DNA of 64,000 nucleotides, taken from contig NZ_JADCNH010000007.1 in the NCBI RefSeq assembly GCF_018904615.1, positions 99,583-163,582 on the forward strand, in the 5' to 3' direction. This DNA is from Verticiella alkaliphila (GTDB taxonomy: Bacteria > Pseudomonadota > Gammaproteobacteria > Burkholderiales > Burkholderiaceae_B). The translations under genes and the position numbers were made by a program. This document shows positions 27,419-36,897 of the stretch, piece after piece (position 1 is the first letter of the stretch; every line of letters begins with the position of its first letter). Under the pieces are notes generated by a model, which did not search any database, had not been told where the DNA came from, and saw nothing but the letters and a program-made list of their open reading frames with translations.

Positions 27419-28642
27419 ATGACGTCCCCCGTTCCCGACCCGCACCGCCGCCTGCGGCGCTTCATCGCCTGTGGTCTCACGACGGCCGTGGTCGGCAGCA
27501 GTACGCCCATCCCGCTTTACCCGATCTACCGCGCCGAGCTCGGCCTGGACGCCCTCACCATGACCATGATCTTCGTGGTCTACGTCGCGGCCGTGCTGTG
27601 CGCTCTCCTCGTCGCCCCTGCCATCCTCGCGCGTCTTCGCAATCCCTATCGTCTGCTCGTGCCGGGTCTGGGCATCGTGACCCTGGGTGCCCTCACGCTC
27701 GCGCAGGCCGACTCCCTGGCGGGCTTGCTCGCGGGCCGCATCATCGCGGGCATCGGCACGGGATGCGTGACCTCCTCGGTGAACATGGCCATGGTGGATC
27801 TGTCCCCGGGGCGCGACGTGCGCCACGCGGCCATGGTGTCCACCCTGTCGTTCGGCGCGGGCTCTGCGCTGGGGCCCGCCTTGAGCGGCGGCATCCTTCA
27901 ACTCGGCATCTGGCCGCTCGTCACGCCGTTCGTGTTGGTATCAATCGCGGCGCTCGTCACCGCCGTACCGGCTGCGCGCCGCTGGCACGACACCGCCACG
28001 GCAACCGCGCCCGTGGCCGGCCAGCCCGCCACCCCGCGGCCCGCGCGCGATCCCATCCCCTGGGCCGCCTTCGGGCTCTGTTCGGCGCTCATCATCCTGT
28101 CCTGGGGCCTGGGGTCGATCCTGATGGCGCTGGGGCCGTTCTTCGGCGATCGCCTGCTGGGCGTGTCGGATTACGCGCTCACGGGCTATGCCGTCGCCCT
28201 CTTCACGCTCACCGGCACCACGAGCCAATGGCTGCACCGCCGCGCTCACCTGCGCCGGGGCCTGGTGCGCGGGGCGATCATCGTGGCCGTGGGTCTCAGT
28301 CTGGCGTTCACCGGTCTTCTCCTGGGCTCGGTGCCGTGGGTGGCCGGCGCACTGGTGCTCACCAGCTTCGGTCAGGGTGGCGCCTTTGCCTGCGGTGCGG
28401 CGCTGCTGCAGCAGGTCGCTCCGCCCAGCCAGCGTGTCCGCATGGTGTCGTGGTTCTACATGGCCGGCTACGTCGGCAATCTCCTGCCGTTGCTGCTGGG
28501 GGCGATCACCGACCGTTTCGGTGCCATGAGCGCGACACTGGGTTTTCTGGTGGTGTGCGTGGCGGCCATGATCGGCATTGCGACAGGCGCACGACGCGTG
28601 TTTCGCCAGCCCGCGGGCGCGGCGCATGCTACGGGAGCGTGA
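27419..28642 (+). CDS. MFS transporter
   Basis: Major facilitator superfamily transporter of 407 residues with about twelve hydrophobic segments. The N-terminal half has TTAVVGSSTPIPLYPIYRAE in helix 1 and LAGLLAGRIIAGIGTGCVTS in helix 4, close to the drug:H+ antiporter pattern. A central hydrophilic loop (ARRWHDTATATAPVAGQPAT) separates the two halves. Start at ATG 27419 although a longer frame exists. Proposed role is proton-driven efflux; substrate unknown. Confidence 0.88.
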   Translation: MTSPVPDPHRRLRRFIACGLTTAVVGSSTPIPLYPIYRAELGLDALTMTMIFVVYVAAVLCALLVAPAILARLRNPYRLLVPGLGIVTLGALTLAQADSLAGLLAGRIIAGIGTGCVTSSVNMAMVDLSPGRDVRHAAMVSTLSFGAGSALGPALSGGILQLGIWPLVTPFVLVSIAALVTAVPAARRWHDTATATAPVAGQPATPRPARDPIPWAAFGLCSALIILSWGLGSILMALGPFFGDRLLGVSDYALTGYAVALFTLTGTTSQWLHRRAHLRRGLVRGAIIVAVGLSLAFTGLLLGSVPWVAGALVLTSFGQGGAFACGAALLQQVAPPSQRVRMVSWFYMAGYVGNLLPLLLGAITDRFGAMSATLGFLVVCVAAMIGIATGARRVFRQPAGAAHATGA

Positions 28643-28731
28643 GATGATGCAGTGACTGCCAGATGCCGGCCTGCCGGCCTGGCGCGGGTTTGCCCCACCC
28701 GCCTCGGGGGCGTCGAGCGAAGGAGCCCCTC

Positions 28732-29814
28732 GTGACTATCCGCCCTCCCCTGACCCTGCCCCGCATGACGCTGGGCTGTCTCACCTTGTTGGCCGCGATG
28801 AGCGCCACCGCGCTCGCGCAGACCCCCCCGTCACCCGAGCCCTCGTCACCCGCCCCCACCCTGCCTGAACCACCGCAGCCAGGTCAGCGCGGGCCTGGCG
28901 GTGCCGGCGGCACCCGCGTGGACATCGCCGACTTTTCCGTCGTGGAATTGCGTGGCAAAGGTCTGCACAATGCCCGCACCACCGCGCTCGGGCCACGCCG
29001 CCAGGGTGGCGGCATCGTCATCGACGATCAGGGCCTCATTCTCACGATCGGCTATCTCGTCATCGAGACCGAGCAGATCGAAGTGGTGGGTCGCCGCGGC
29101 GAACGCATCCCGGCGGCGATGATTGCCTACGACAACGACACAGGACTGGGCCTCGTGAGAGCCGCCGTGCCACTCGACGTCAAGCCCGTGGCCTTCGCAG
29201 ACTCCGACAACGTAAAAGTCTCGGATCCTGTCCTCGTCGTGGGCTTCGATGGCGTGGCGCCCGCCTATGTGGTCTCCAAGCGCACCTTTGCCGGCACCTG
29301 GGAATACCTGGTCGACGACGCCTTGTACACGGCCCCTGCCACCACCGGCTGGAGCGGCGCTGCCCTCCTGAACAACGAGGGCCGGCTGATCGGCATCGGC
29401 TCTCAGCTGGTGCCGGACGCCCTGGGGGCGAGCCGCCCGGTACCGGGCAACATGTTCGTGCCGGTGGATGAATTGAAGCCCATCCTCCAGGATCTGGTGG
29501 CCAACGGCAAGCGCGCCGGCGAGGCACGCCCGTGGATTGGCGTGACGATCCAGGACCTGAAAGGCAAGCTGCTCGTCACCCGGGTGGCGCAGGACAGCCC
29601 GGCGGACCACAGCGGCATCCGCGAGGGCGACATCATCGTAGGCCTCGCAGGCAACACGCTCAAGGACTCGGCCGATTTCTACACGCGGCTCTGGAAAAGC
29701 GGCAATGCCGGCGTGAAAGTTCAACTCGACGTGGTGAAGGGCGTGGCCGTGGAGAAGGTGGCGATCGACACCATCGACCGCGCCCAGTATCTGCGCCCGC
29801 CCGCCATGTACTGA
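28732..29814 (+). CDS. HtrA-like PDZ protein with degenerate serine-protease triad
   Basis: Exported protein of 360 residues (GTG 28732, AAGGAG 8 bp before it). Signal peptide to about residue 29, then a Pro-rich linker, a trypsin-like domain and a C-terminal PDZ domain (WIGVTIQDLKGKLLVTRVAQ to about 345). By alignment with HtrA/DegP, TNAHVV is TIGYLV (His to Tyr108), the TDLA Asp is Gly138, and GNSGGP is GWSGAA with Ser208 kept. With two of three triad residues gone it is probably not a protease but a binding or chaperone-like protein. It ends 3 bp before the convergent GGDEF gene. Confidence 0.85.
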   Translation: MTIRPPLTLPRMTLGCLTLLAAMSATALAQTPPSPEPSSPAPTLPEPPQPGQRGPGGAGGTRVDIADFSVVELRGKGLHNARTTALGPRRQGGGIVIDDQGLILTIGYLVIETEQIEVVGRRGERIPAAMIAYDNDTGLGLVRAAVPLDVKPVAFADSDNVKVSDPVLVVGFDGVAPAYVVSKRTFAGTWEYLVDDALYTAPATTGWSGAALLNNEGRLIGIGSQLVPDALGASRPVPGNMFVPVDELKPILQDLVANGKRAGEARPWIGVTIQDLKGKLLVTRVAQDSPADHSGIREGDIIVGLAGNTLKDSADFYTRLWKSGNAGVKVQLDVVKGVAVEKVAIDTIDRAQYLRPPAMY

Positions 29815-29817
29815 GCG

Positions 29818-30765
29818 CTAGGTGCCCGCCAGGACATGGGCCACGCACTGGTCCGTGCCCTGGGTTTGGGCTTGCGCCAGCGCTTGGCTTGCCAACGCCA
29901 GCATGGCGTCACGCTGATCGCGCGCGCGCAACGGGCGCGTCGTGACCGTGACCACACCTGCGCTCACCGTCAGCACCGACGTCCCCGGTACGTGGCCCGC
30001 CGCGATGCTCAGGCCACGCACGGCCAGGCGAATCCGCTCCGCCACCCGCACGGCACCGGCGGCATCGGTATGCGGCAGAATCGTTCCGAAACGACTCTCG
30101 CCGACGCGACATACCAGATCCGCGGGCCGGTGCGCGACCCCCGCCGCCGTCTCGGCCACCAGCCGCACGCAATCTTCGGCGGTGACGCCATCGGCCGGCG
30201 CCTCGTAGGACCGGAAATCATCGAGCTCCACGAGCACCAGGGACAACGCATCGCCCGAGCGCGGCAGCAGGACCAACTCACGCGCCAGCTTGGCGGCACA
30301 GCAACGGGCGTTGGGCAGACCGGTGAGCGGATCCATCCATTTGCGCTGGCGCTGGATTTCCGCGGGCAGCTCCCGGCGTCGCGTGCGAAACACCCCTTCA
30401 CCGATGGACGTCAGCCGGACTAGGCCCGCCACCACGCGGCGATGCTCGTCGCGCACCGGCACCACCGCGCCCAGGTAGCGCCGCCCCGCGATCACCACCT
30501 CCTGTTCCGGCACGGCGATGCCGGCGTCCAGGTAGCGCAATCCCCGTTCGACCATGGCGCCGCCATCGGGCGTGAACTCCTCCAGGCGCCGGCCGATCAA
30601 GGCCATCCCGGGCAAGCCGAGCAAGCGCGCGAACGCGGCGTTCACCACCATATGACGGCCCTGACGATCCACCATGAGGGCGGGTTTATCGTCGGCATCG
30701 AGCAGACCGCCCGGATGCAGCGTCTCGGGTGGGGATCCCAGCACAGCGGACAGGGAATCGGACAT
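29818..30765 (-). CDS. PAS-GGDEF domain protein with degenerate GGDEF motif
   Basis: Cytoplasmic sensor-type protein of 315 residues: an N-terminal PAS domain (LLDADDKPALMVDRQGRHMV; ends near residue 115), a short helical linker and a GGDEF domain starting at MDPLTGLPNARCCAAKLARE. The active-site motif, expected as RxGGDEF, reads R220-V-G-E-S-R-F226, so cyclic-di-GMP synthesis is unlikely; it may bind GTP or act as a c-di-GMP or protein-binding sensor. ATG 30765 (MSDSLSAVLG) is chosen over a much longer frame. No membrane segment. Confidence 0.85.
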   Translation of the reverse strand: MSDSLSAVLGSPPETLHPGGLLDADDKPALMVDRQGRHMVVNAAFARLLGLPGMALIGRRLEEFTPDGGAMVERGLRYLDAGIAVPEQEVVIAGRRYLGAVVPVRDEHRRVVAGLVRLTSIGEGVFRTRRRELPAEIQRQRKWMDPLTGLPNARCCAAKLARELVLLPRSGDALSLVLVELDDFRSYEAPADGVTAEDCVRLVAETAAGVAHRPADLVCRVGESRFGTILPHTDAAGAVRVAERIRLAVRGLSIAAGHVPGTSVLTVSAGVVTVTTRPLRARDQRDAMLALASQALAQAQTQGTDQCVAHVLAGT

Positions 30766-31090
30766 CGTCACTCCGCAAAGGCCTCTTCGTGCCATTGGCT
30801 TGGCACCGGCGCGTGAAGGGCGTTGACCCAGTATGGACCAACGCCGCCGCTTTTTGAACACCTGCCAAGCAAGTCGCGTGCACACGAGGCGGGCTGCGCC
30901 CCTCGAGCTTGCGCGCATCATCATCTTCTTCGATTTGCGTCATGCGCAAAGCTGACCGCGCACGCAGGTCAGCGGTGCCCCTCCCCGGGAGCCCGGCACC
31001 GACGGGCCCCTGGCGGACGAAACATGGTCAAATACCCGGTTCTCGATCGCGCGCGAGCGCTATCGACACCGCTGACCCTCCCTGGAATCG
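30766..31090. other. intergenic region upstream of mutS
   Basis: About 325 bp between the divergent GGDEF and mutS genes. I see a 7-bp inverted repeat GCTGACC / GGTCAGC with a 9-nt loop at 30951-30973, of unknown meaning, and no convincing promoter hexamers or small gene. Confidence 0.5.
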
Positions 31091-33733
31091 ATGCCCAAGA
31101 CCGACCCTTCCGGCCACACCCCCATGATGCAGCAGTACCTCGGCCTGAAAGCCGAAGCCGGCCCGCTGCTGCTGCTTTACCGGATGGGGGACTTCTACGA
31201 GCTCTTCTATGAAGATGCCGAGAAGGCGGCTCGCCTGCTCAATCTCACCCTGACGACCCGCGGCAGCTCCGCGGGCCAGCCGATCCGCATGGCCGGGGTG
31301 CCGTTCCATGCGCTGGAAGGTTACCTGGCGCGTCTCGTGGCCATGGGCGAATCGGTGGCGATCTGCGAACAGGTGGGCGACCCGGCCACGTCCAAGGGGC
31401 CGGTCGAGCGGCGCATCGTGCGTATCGTGACGCCGGGTACGCTCACCGATGACGCCCTGCTCCCGGCCAAGGCCGACCGCGTGATCGCGGCGCTGCACGT
31501 GGCGTCGGTACGCCGCGAGCGGCGCTATGGTCTGGCCTGGTTGAATCTTGCGAGCGGCGAATTCCGCGTGAGCGAGTGCGGCACGTCGCATCTGGCGAGC
31601 GAGCTGCACCGAATCGCGCCGGCCGAGCTCGTCCTCGCCGAAGGCGAGAGCCTGCCGGATGGCTGCGGCGACCTCACCGCCCCGTTGAGCCCCGCCCCCG
31701 CCTGGCACTTCGAGTCCACGGGCGCGACGGCGCAACTCACCGGGCACTTCGGCACCGACTCCCTCGCGGGCTTCGACGTGCAGGACATGGCCGCCGGCAT
31801 CTGCGCGGCTGGCGCCCTGCTGCGCTACGTCACGCGCACGCAGGCGCATGCGCTGGCGCACGTGCAGCAGCTTGCCGCCGACCGCCCCGGTCAGTACGTG
31901 GTGCTGGATCCGGCCACTCGGCGCAATCTCGAACTCACCGAGACCTTGCGCGGTGAGGAATCCCCCACGCTCTTTTCCACCCTGGACCACTGCGGCACGC
32001 CGATGGGCAGCCGTCTCTTGCGCCGCTGGCTGCATCATCCGCTGCGCGAGAATGCACCGGCCCAGGCTCGGCAGAATGCAGTCGCTGCCTTGCTGCGTGA
32101 TGGCCTGGAGGGCCTGCGCGAGGCGCTGGGCCGCCTGCCCGACCTGGAGCGCATGGCCTCGCGCGTGGCCTTGCGCTCGGTGCGCCCGCGCGAGCTCGCG
32201 AGCCTGCGCGACGCGCTGCAGGCGCTCCCGGCGTTGCAGGCCTGCGTGCATGCGCTGGTCGATGCGCCGGCGCCGTTTGCCACAGTGCCGGAGGTGGACG
32301 TGGGCCATGTCCGCACATTGGCCGATCGCCTGACGCTCGATCCCGCGCTGCCTGAGCGGCTCGTGGCCGCCGTGGCACTCGAGCCTGCCCAGGCCGTGCG
32401 CGACGGCGGCGTCATCGCCGCGGGCTTCGATGCCGAGCTCGACGAATTGAGGCATCTGCAAAGCCACAGCGGCGACTTCCTCGTGCAGCTCGAGGCGCGC
32501 GAACGCGAACGCACCGGGATCGCCAACCTGCGCGTGGAATTCAACCGCGTGCACGGCTTCTTCATCGAAGTCACGCGCGGCCAGGTGGATCGGGTCCCGG
32601 ACGATTACCGTCGTCGTCAGACGCTCAAGAACGCCGAGCGCTACATCACCCCGGAGTTGAAGACCTGGGAAGACAAGATCCTGTCGGCGCAGGAGCGCGC
32701 GATCGCGCGCGAGAAGTGGCTCTTCGAACAATTGCTCGATGCGCTTGCCCCGCACGTGCCGGCGCTCGCGGGTGCGGCATCGGCTCTGGCCGAGATCGAT
32801 GCGCTGGCGTCGCTCGCCGCGCATGCGCGCGATCACGCCTGGGTCGCACCGCGCCTGGCCGAGGCAGCCGAGCTGCACATCGAGCAGGGCCGCCACCCGG
32901 TCGTCGAGCGCACCATCGAACGCTTCACGCCCAATGATTGCCTGCTGCACCCTGCCCGGCGCATGCTGCTCGTGACCGGGCCGAACATGGGCGGCAAATC
33001 GACCTACATGCGGCAGGTCGCGCTGATCGCGCTGCTTGCGCGCATCGGCAGCTTCGTGCCGGCGCGCGACGCGTGCGTGGGTCAGATCGACCGCATCTTC
33101 ACGCGGATCGGCGCAGCGGACGATCTGGCGGGGGGGCGCTCCACCTTCATGATGGAGATGACCGAAGCTGCGGTGATCCTGTCATCCAGCACTGCGCAAA
33201 GCCTGGTGCTGATGGACGAGATCGGGCGCGGCACCTCGACCTACGACGGCCTGGCGCTCGCCTGGGCGATTGCGCTTCGCCTGCTCACGCACAACCAGGC
33301 GCTCACGCTCTTTGCGACGCACTACTTCGAGCTCACGCGCCTGCCGCAAGAGCGCGTCGAAGCGGCCAACGTGCACCTGGCCGCCGCCGAGTCCGCGCAA
33401 GGCATCGTGTTCCTGCACGAGGTGCGCGAAGGTCCGGCCAGCCGCAGCTACGGGATTCAGGTGGCCCAGCGCGCGGGCGTGCCGCCTGCCGTGCTGCGCA
33501 CCGCCCAGCGCGAACTGGAGAAGCTGGAACTGCGCGCAGGCCCACAGCCGCAGCTCTCGCTGTTCGATGCGCCCGATGCCCCACCGGCCATGACGGCCGT
33601 GGCCGAACCGGCGAGCGCCGCGCCCGATCCGCTCGCCCTGGCGCTGGCCGCGCTCGACCCGGACGCGCTCACCCCTCGCGAGGCCCTCGATGCCTTGTAT
33701 CGCCTGAAATCAGTCGCCGACGCCCATGCCTGA
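31091..33733 (+). CDS. mutS: DNA mismatch repair protein MutS
   Basis: Mismatch recognition ATPase of 880 residues, normal length. The mismatch-contacting Phe-x-Glu is in [20 protein letters not shown] (residue about 36). The ATPase has Walker [15 protein letters not shown], then [14 protein letters not shown] and Walker [18 protein letters not shown], with the conserved [10 protein letters not shown] after it. The C-terminus is the usual low-complexity linker and short helical tetramerisation segment. It overlaps the following gene by 8 bp, so the two are co-transcribed. Confidence 0.97.
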   Translation: MPKTDPSGHTPMMQQYLGLKAEAGPLLLLYRMGDFYELFYEDAEKAARLLNLTLTTRGSSAGQPIRMAGVPFHALEGYLARLVAMGESVAICEQVGDPATSKGPVERRIVRIVTPGTLTDDALLPAKADRVIAALHVASVRRERRYGLAWLNLASGEFRVSECGTSHLASELHRIAPAELVLAEGESLPDGCGDLTAPLSPAPAWHFESTGATAQLTGHFGTDSLAGFDVQDMAAGICAAGALLRYVTRTQAHALAHVQQLAADRPGQYVVLDPATRRNLELTETLRGEESPTLFSTLDHCGTPMGSRLLRRWLHHPLRENAPAQARQNAVAALLRDGLEGLREALGRLPDLERMASRVALRSVRPRELASLRDALQALPALQACVHALVDAPAPFATVPEVDVGHVRTLADRLTLDPALPERLVAAVALEPAQAVRDGGVIAAGFDAELDELRHLQSHSGDFLVQLEARERERTGIANLRVEFNRVHGFFIEVTRGQVDRVPDDYRRRQTLKNAERYITPELKTWEDKILSAQERAIAREKWLFEQLLDALAPHVPALAGAASALAEIDALASLAAHARDHAWVAPRLAEAAELHIEQGRHPVVERTIERFTPNDCLLHPARRMLLVTGPNMGGKSTYMRQVALIALLARIGSFVPARDACVGQIDRIFTRIGAADDLAGGRSTFMMEMTEAAVILSSSTAQSLVLMDEIGRGTSTYDGLALAWAIALRLLTHNQALTLFATHYFELTRLPQERVEAANVHLAAAESAQGIVFLHEVREGPASRSYGIQVAQRAGVPPAVLRTAQRELEKLELRAGPQPQLSLFDAPDAPPAMTAVAEPASAAPDPLALALAALDPDALTPREALDALYRLKSVADAHA

Positions 33734-34895
33734 CGCTCTCCTGCCGCCAGATCAGCCCACCCCCCTGCTGGGGGGCCTTTCCCCTGCCGACTTCATGCGC
33801 CGTCACTGGCAGAAGAAGCCGCTCCTCATTCGCCAGGCGATCCCGGGCATGCGGGCCCCGATTCGTGCGACGGCCTTGCGCCGCCTGGCGCGCGAGGATG
33901 ACGTCGAATCCCGGCTGATCTGGCGCGAGGATGGCGAGTGGGCGATGGAACACGGCCCGTTCTCGCGCCTGCCCAAGGCGAGCGAACCCGATTGGACGCT
34001 GCTCGTGCAGGGCGTGGACCTGCACGACGATGCCATTGCAGCGTTGCGCGATCGGTTCCGCTTCGTACCTGACGCCCGTCTGGACGATGCCATGATCAGC
34101 ATCGCCGGCACCGGTGGCGGCGTGGGGCCGCACGTCGACAGCTATGACGTGTTCCTGCTCCAGGCGGCCGGGCGCCGTCGCTGGCGCATCAGCCAGCAGA
34201 AGGATCTCGAGCTCCAACCCGATGTGCCGCTGCGCATCCTGCAGGATTTCCGGGCCGAGGAAGAGTACGTGCTGGAGCCCGGAGACATGCTGTATTTGCC
34301 GCCCCAGGTGGCTCACGACGGCGTGGCCATGGATCCCGACTGCATGACGATCTCGATCGGATTTCGCGCACCGCGCCGGGCAGAACTTGCCCGCGGCCTG
34401 CTGGAAGCCGCCGCCGACGCCTTGCCCGGCATGCCTGCCACGGCGGGCGAACGCCTGTACCGGGACGCATCCCAGCCCGCTACGGCGACGCCGGCAGCCT
34501 TGCCTGAGGCACTCGTCGACGAAGCGCTGACCGCCTTCGCAGCCGTGCGCCTTGACCGCGCCCTCGCGGCGGACTTTCTGGGTGCGTATCTGTCCGAACC
34601 CAAGCCCGGCGTGGTGTTCGAGCCTGCCGACGCGGACTGCTCGCCGCTGGACGCGGATTGGCCGCAGTCAGGCACGCTCGTCCTTGCACGCAGCACACGC
34701 GTGCTCTATACGGGCCGCAAGCTCTTCATCAATGGGGAGCCGGCCGAGGCGCCGGCATCCGCCCGGCTGCGGGCGCTGGCCGATACGCGACGACTCGCCT
34801 GCGCGGGCCGCGCGCCCAGCGAGGCCGAGCGCGAGGCGCTCGAGACATGGCGCGAGGCAGGGTGGCTGCACTGGGTGCCGGACGATGCTCGGTGA
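33726..34895 (+). CDS. JmjC-like cupin oxygenase (ribosomal oxygenase RoxA/YcfD type)
   Basis: Fe(II)/2-oxoglutarate-dependent oxygenase of 389 residues, similar to E. coli YcfD (RoxA), which hydroxylates an arginine of ribosomal protein L16. N-terminal part: [20 protein letters not shown]. The metal site is the HxD of [14 protein letters not shown] and the distal His in [11 protein letters not shown]; the C-terminal dimerisation and winged-helix regions follow. The start ATG overlaps the mutS stop by 8 bp. The ribosomal substrate is inferred from family resemblance. Confidence 0.87.
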   Translation: MPDALLPPDQPTPLLGGLSPADFMRRHWQKKPLLIRQAIPGMRAPIRATALRRLAREDDVESRLIWREDGEWAMEHGPFSRLPKASEPDWTLLVQGVDLHDDAIAALRDRFRFVPDARLDDAMISIAGTGGGVGPHVDSYDVFLLQAAGRRRWRISQQKDLELQPDVPLRILQDFRAEEEYVLEPGDMLYLPPQVAHDGVAMDPDCMTISIGFRAPRRAELARGLLEAAADALPGMPATAGERLYRDASQPATATPAALPEALVDEALTAFAAVRLDRALAADFLGAYLSEPKPGVVFEPADADCSPLDADWPQSGTLVLARSTRVLYTGRKLFINGEPAEAPASARLRALADTRRLACAGRAPSEAEREALETWREAGWLHWVPDDAR

Positions 34896-34931
34896 GTGTT
34901 GCCGGTGTCAGAAACCTGACGCCACGACGTC

Positions 34932-34969
34932 AAAAAGCCCGTTTCCAGCGCGTGGAAGCGGGCTTTTTT
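34932..34969. terminator. bidirectional intrinsic terminator
   Basis: AAAAAGCCCG-TTTCCA pairs with TGGAA-CGGGCTTTTTT (one mismatch) around a short loop; T tracts on both sides. Ends the mutS operon, 37 bp after the oxygenase stop. Confidence 0.85.
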
Positions 34970-35019
34970 CATCGAGACATTACGGATCAACCGGCGACGG
35001 CGCCCTTGGCAAACTCAAA

Positions 35020-35044
35020 ATAAGCTTCTGAATCATTAGCTTAT
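35020..35044. repeat. inverted repeat ATAAGCT / AGCTTAT
   Basis: Perfect 7-bp arms separated by 11 bp in an AT-rich region (roughly 35010-35130) upstream of the small lipoprotein gene. Possible operator or upstream element. Confidence 0.35.
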
Positions 35045-35162
35045 GGCTCGCTCGAAAAATACCGCGGAGCACCTGCCTCGTTACATTCTTACCCACTAAA
35101 TACTTACGTTAACCTTACAACAGAGGACAAAACCCGGCGGCGTCCGTACCATGGGAACCATG

Positions 35163-35183
35163 CAGTCACCAGTCAACAGTCAC
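35163..35183 (+). repeat. three tandem heptamers CAGTCA(C/A)
   Basis: CAGTCAC CAGTCAA CAGTCAC in direct succession, ending 34 bp before the lipoprotein ATG, so probably in its 5' untranslated region. Purpose unknown. The rest of the 34896-35217 gap holds the terminator above and AT-rich DNA without a recognised gene. Confidence 0.45.
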
Positions 35184-35217
35184 TGAATTCCAGACGACCT
35201 CGAAGGAGAAGACCACC

Positions 35218-35445
35218 ATGAAGAAGCCTCTGATTCTCGCCGTCCTGCTCTCCGCCTCCGCCGCCCTGGCCGCCTGCGACCGCGCAGACGATCCGGCATC
35301 GATGACCGGCGCCCCGGCTGCCAACGATGGTGCGGTGACGATGCCCTCCCCGGCGCCTCAGAATACGGCCCCGATGGATTCGGCTCCGGCCACGACCACC
35401 CCGGCTCCTGCTGCGGGGGGCACCACCGGCACGATGTCGCAATAA
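35218..35445 (+). CDS. small Pro/Ala/Thr-rich lipoprotein
   Basis: 75-residue lipoprotein: MKKPLILAVLLSASAALAAC with Cys20 in the lipobox LAAC. The mature part (DRADDPASMTGAPAANDGAV onward) is disordered and rich in Pro, Ala, Thr and Gly, without a known domain. Asp at +2 would keep it in the inner membrane by the E. coli Lol rule. GAAGGAGA precedes the ATG. Solitary gene between two intrinsic terminators, with a long AT-rich leader. Function unknown. Confidence 0.8.
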   Translation: MKKPLILAVLLSASAALAACDRADDPASMTGAPAANDGAVTMPSPAPQNTAPMDSAPATTTPAPAAGGTTGTMSQ

Positions 35446-35483
35446 GCGTACCGTGTCCAGCGCCTGCCTTGCAGGCGCGACAG

Positions 35484-35508
35484 AAAGCCCGCTTCGGCGG
35501 GCTTTTTT
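35484..35508 (+). terminator. intrinsic terminator after the lipoprotein gene
   Basis: AAAGCCCGC-TTCG-GCGGGCTTT with a UUCG tetraloop and a run of six T. A second hairpin CGCCTGC-CTT-GCAGGCG lies at 35461-35477 just before it. Confidence 0.88.
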
Positions 35509-35557
35509 CATGAGCGCTCGTCACGTTGCCCACACGCTCGCACGGGAAAACCCGGCG

Positions 35558-35586
35558 TTGACGTCAGTGGATAATGCACATAGATT
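35558..35586 (+). promoter_or_regulatory. promoter of the alkylsulfatase-like / DUF1254 operon
   Basis: TTGACG (35558-35563), a 17-bp spacer and TAGATT (35581-35586), 36 bp upstream of the first ATG of a five-gene operon. Confidence 0.6.
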
Positions 35587-35605
35587 AATTAAAACTTGTG
35601 CATTA
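35572..35605. promoter_or_regulatory. inverted-repeat operator TAATGCACA-n16-TGTGCATTA
   Basis: Perfect 9-bp arms (35572-35580 and 35597-35605) flanking the -10 element, which lies inside the AT-rich spacer. A bound repressor would cover the promoter. No regulator gene lies next to the operon, so the binding protein must be encoded elsewhere. Confidence 0.55.
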
Positions 35606-35621
35606 ACCGGAGACGGGACGC

Positions 35622-36878
35622 ATGAATTTTCCAGAAACGCCGGGCCTGAATGCTCTCGTCTCCCGCGCCGGCCTGGAGCCGCTGGACGCGGACAGCTGGA
35701 TTCTGCACGGCCAGGGCCAGTCCTTGGTTGCGCGCCTGAACGAGGGACTCGTGCTTGTCGATACGGGACCCGGCGGCAAGGTGACGCGCGGCATGATCGC
35801 GGCCTTGCGCACGGCCACAGACGCGCCGCTCGCGGCCATCGTCTACAGCCACGGGCATCTGGGCTACAACGCAGGCCTGCCGCTCTGGCTCGCCGATGCC
35901 GCCGATCGGGGCCACCGCCCGCCACGCGTCATTGCCCACGCCAACGTACCTCGCCGTCATGCGCGCTATCGCGCCACGATGCCCCTGCAGGAGCGGCTGG
36001 CGGAGATGCAGTTCCGATCACCGGCTCGCAGCCTCGAGGGCAAGCTGCCCGTGCATGATCCGCACGAGGTATTCGACGACCGCCTTGTCCTCGGCCACGG
36101 CGAACGCGCCGTTCATCTGCTGTGGGCGCCCTCGGAGACCGATGACGCGATCGCGGTGTGGATCCCGGGCCGTCGCGTGCTCTATGGCGGACCGGCCATC
36201 ATCGACGCCATTCCGAACATCGGCACGCCCTTGCGCACCATGCGCGACACGCTGCGCTGGGCCGACACGCTCGAGCGCCTGGCCGCGCTGCAGCCGGTGA
36301 CCGTCGTGCGCGAATTCGGCGACACGCTGCACGGCGAAGCCGAGATCCAGACGGTGCTGGGCGGCACCGCCCGCGCCCTGCGCTGGCTGCATGCCGAAGT
36401 GCTGCGCCTCATCAATCTGGGCATGGGCGAACGTGAACTCCTGGCCCATCTGCAGTGGCCACCCGAGCTCTTCGATGTGCCCTGGATGCGCGCCACCTAC
36501 GGCGACCCGAGCTACATCGCCCGTGACATCTACCGTTCGGAGAACGGCTGGTGGGACCGCAATGCGACGAGCCTGCATCCCAGCCCGCCCGAGGCGGCCG
36601 CACAGGCCATGGCCGACGCCATCGCGGACAAGCCGGCCGTGATCCGCGCGGCTCGCGCGCTGGCCGAGCAAGGCCAGACGCAGTTGGCACTGCATGTCAT
36701 CGACCTGCTGGCCACCGCGCCGGGTGCGGCACCAGAGATCGGCGAGGCTCGCACCTTGAAGGCGCAATGGCTGCGCGAACGCGCCCGCCAGGTGCCGAGC
36801 TTCGTGTCGCGCAGCCTCTATCACGCCGTGGCCAATCGCCTGGAAGACGGCTCCGCCGTCGAACTCGGCTTGCGTTGA
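35622..36878 (+). CDS. alkylsulfatase-like metallo-beta-lactamase-fold protein with altered metal motif
   Basis: Cytoplasmic protein of 418 residues with no signal peptide. N-terminal beta-lactamase fold (GLVLVDTGPGGKVTRGMIAA) and a C-terminal alkylsulfatase-type dimerisation domain with ALRWLHAEVLRLINLGMGER and WMRATYGDPSYIARDIYRSE followed by GWWDRN. The HxHxDH zinc motif reads H77-G-H79-L-G81-Y82, so the second metal site lacks Asp and His; activity by the normal two-metal mechanism is uncertain. First gene of the five-gene operon; it ends 19 bp before the acyl-CoA ligase gene. Confidence 0.82.
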   Translation: MNFPETPGLNALVSRAGLEPLDADSWILHGQGQSLVARLNEGLVLVDTGPGGKVTRGMIAALRTATDAPLAAIVYSHGHLGYNAGLPLWLADAADRGHRPPRVIAHANVPRRHARYRATMPLQERLAEMQFRSPARSLEGKLPVHDPHEVFDDRLVLGHGERAVHLLWAPSETDDAIAVWIPGRRVLYGGPAIIDAIPNIGTPLRTMRDTLRWADTLERLAALQPVTVVREFGDTLHGEAEIQTVLGGTARALRWLHAEVLRLINLGMGERELLAHLQWPPELFDVPWMRATYGDPSYIARDIYRSENGWWDRNATSLHPSPPEAAAQAMADAIADKPAVIRAARALAEQGQTQLALHVIDLLATAPGAAPEIGEARTLKAQWLRERARQVPSFVSRSLYHAVANRLEDGSAVELGLR

Positions 36879-36897
36879 TCCCCGCTCCGGAATCCCC

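Noticed and set aside
31028..32950. 640-residue minus-strand frame opposite mutS
   Set aside because: mutS has complete motifs on the other strand; this one has no family features.
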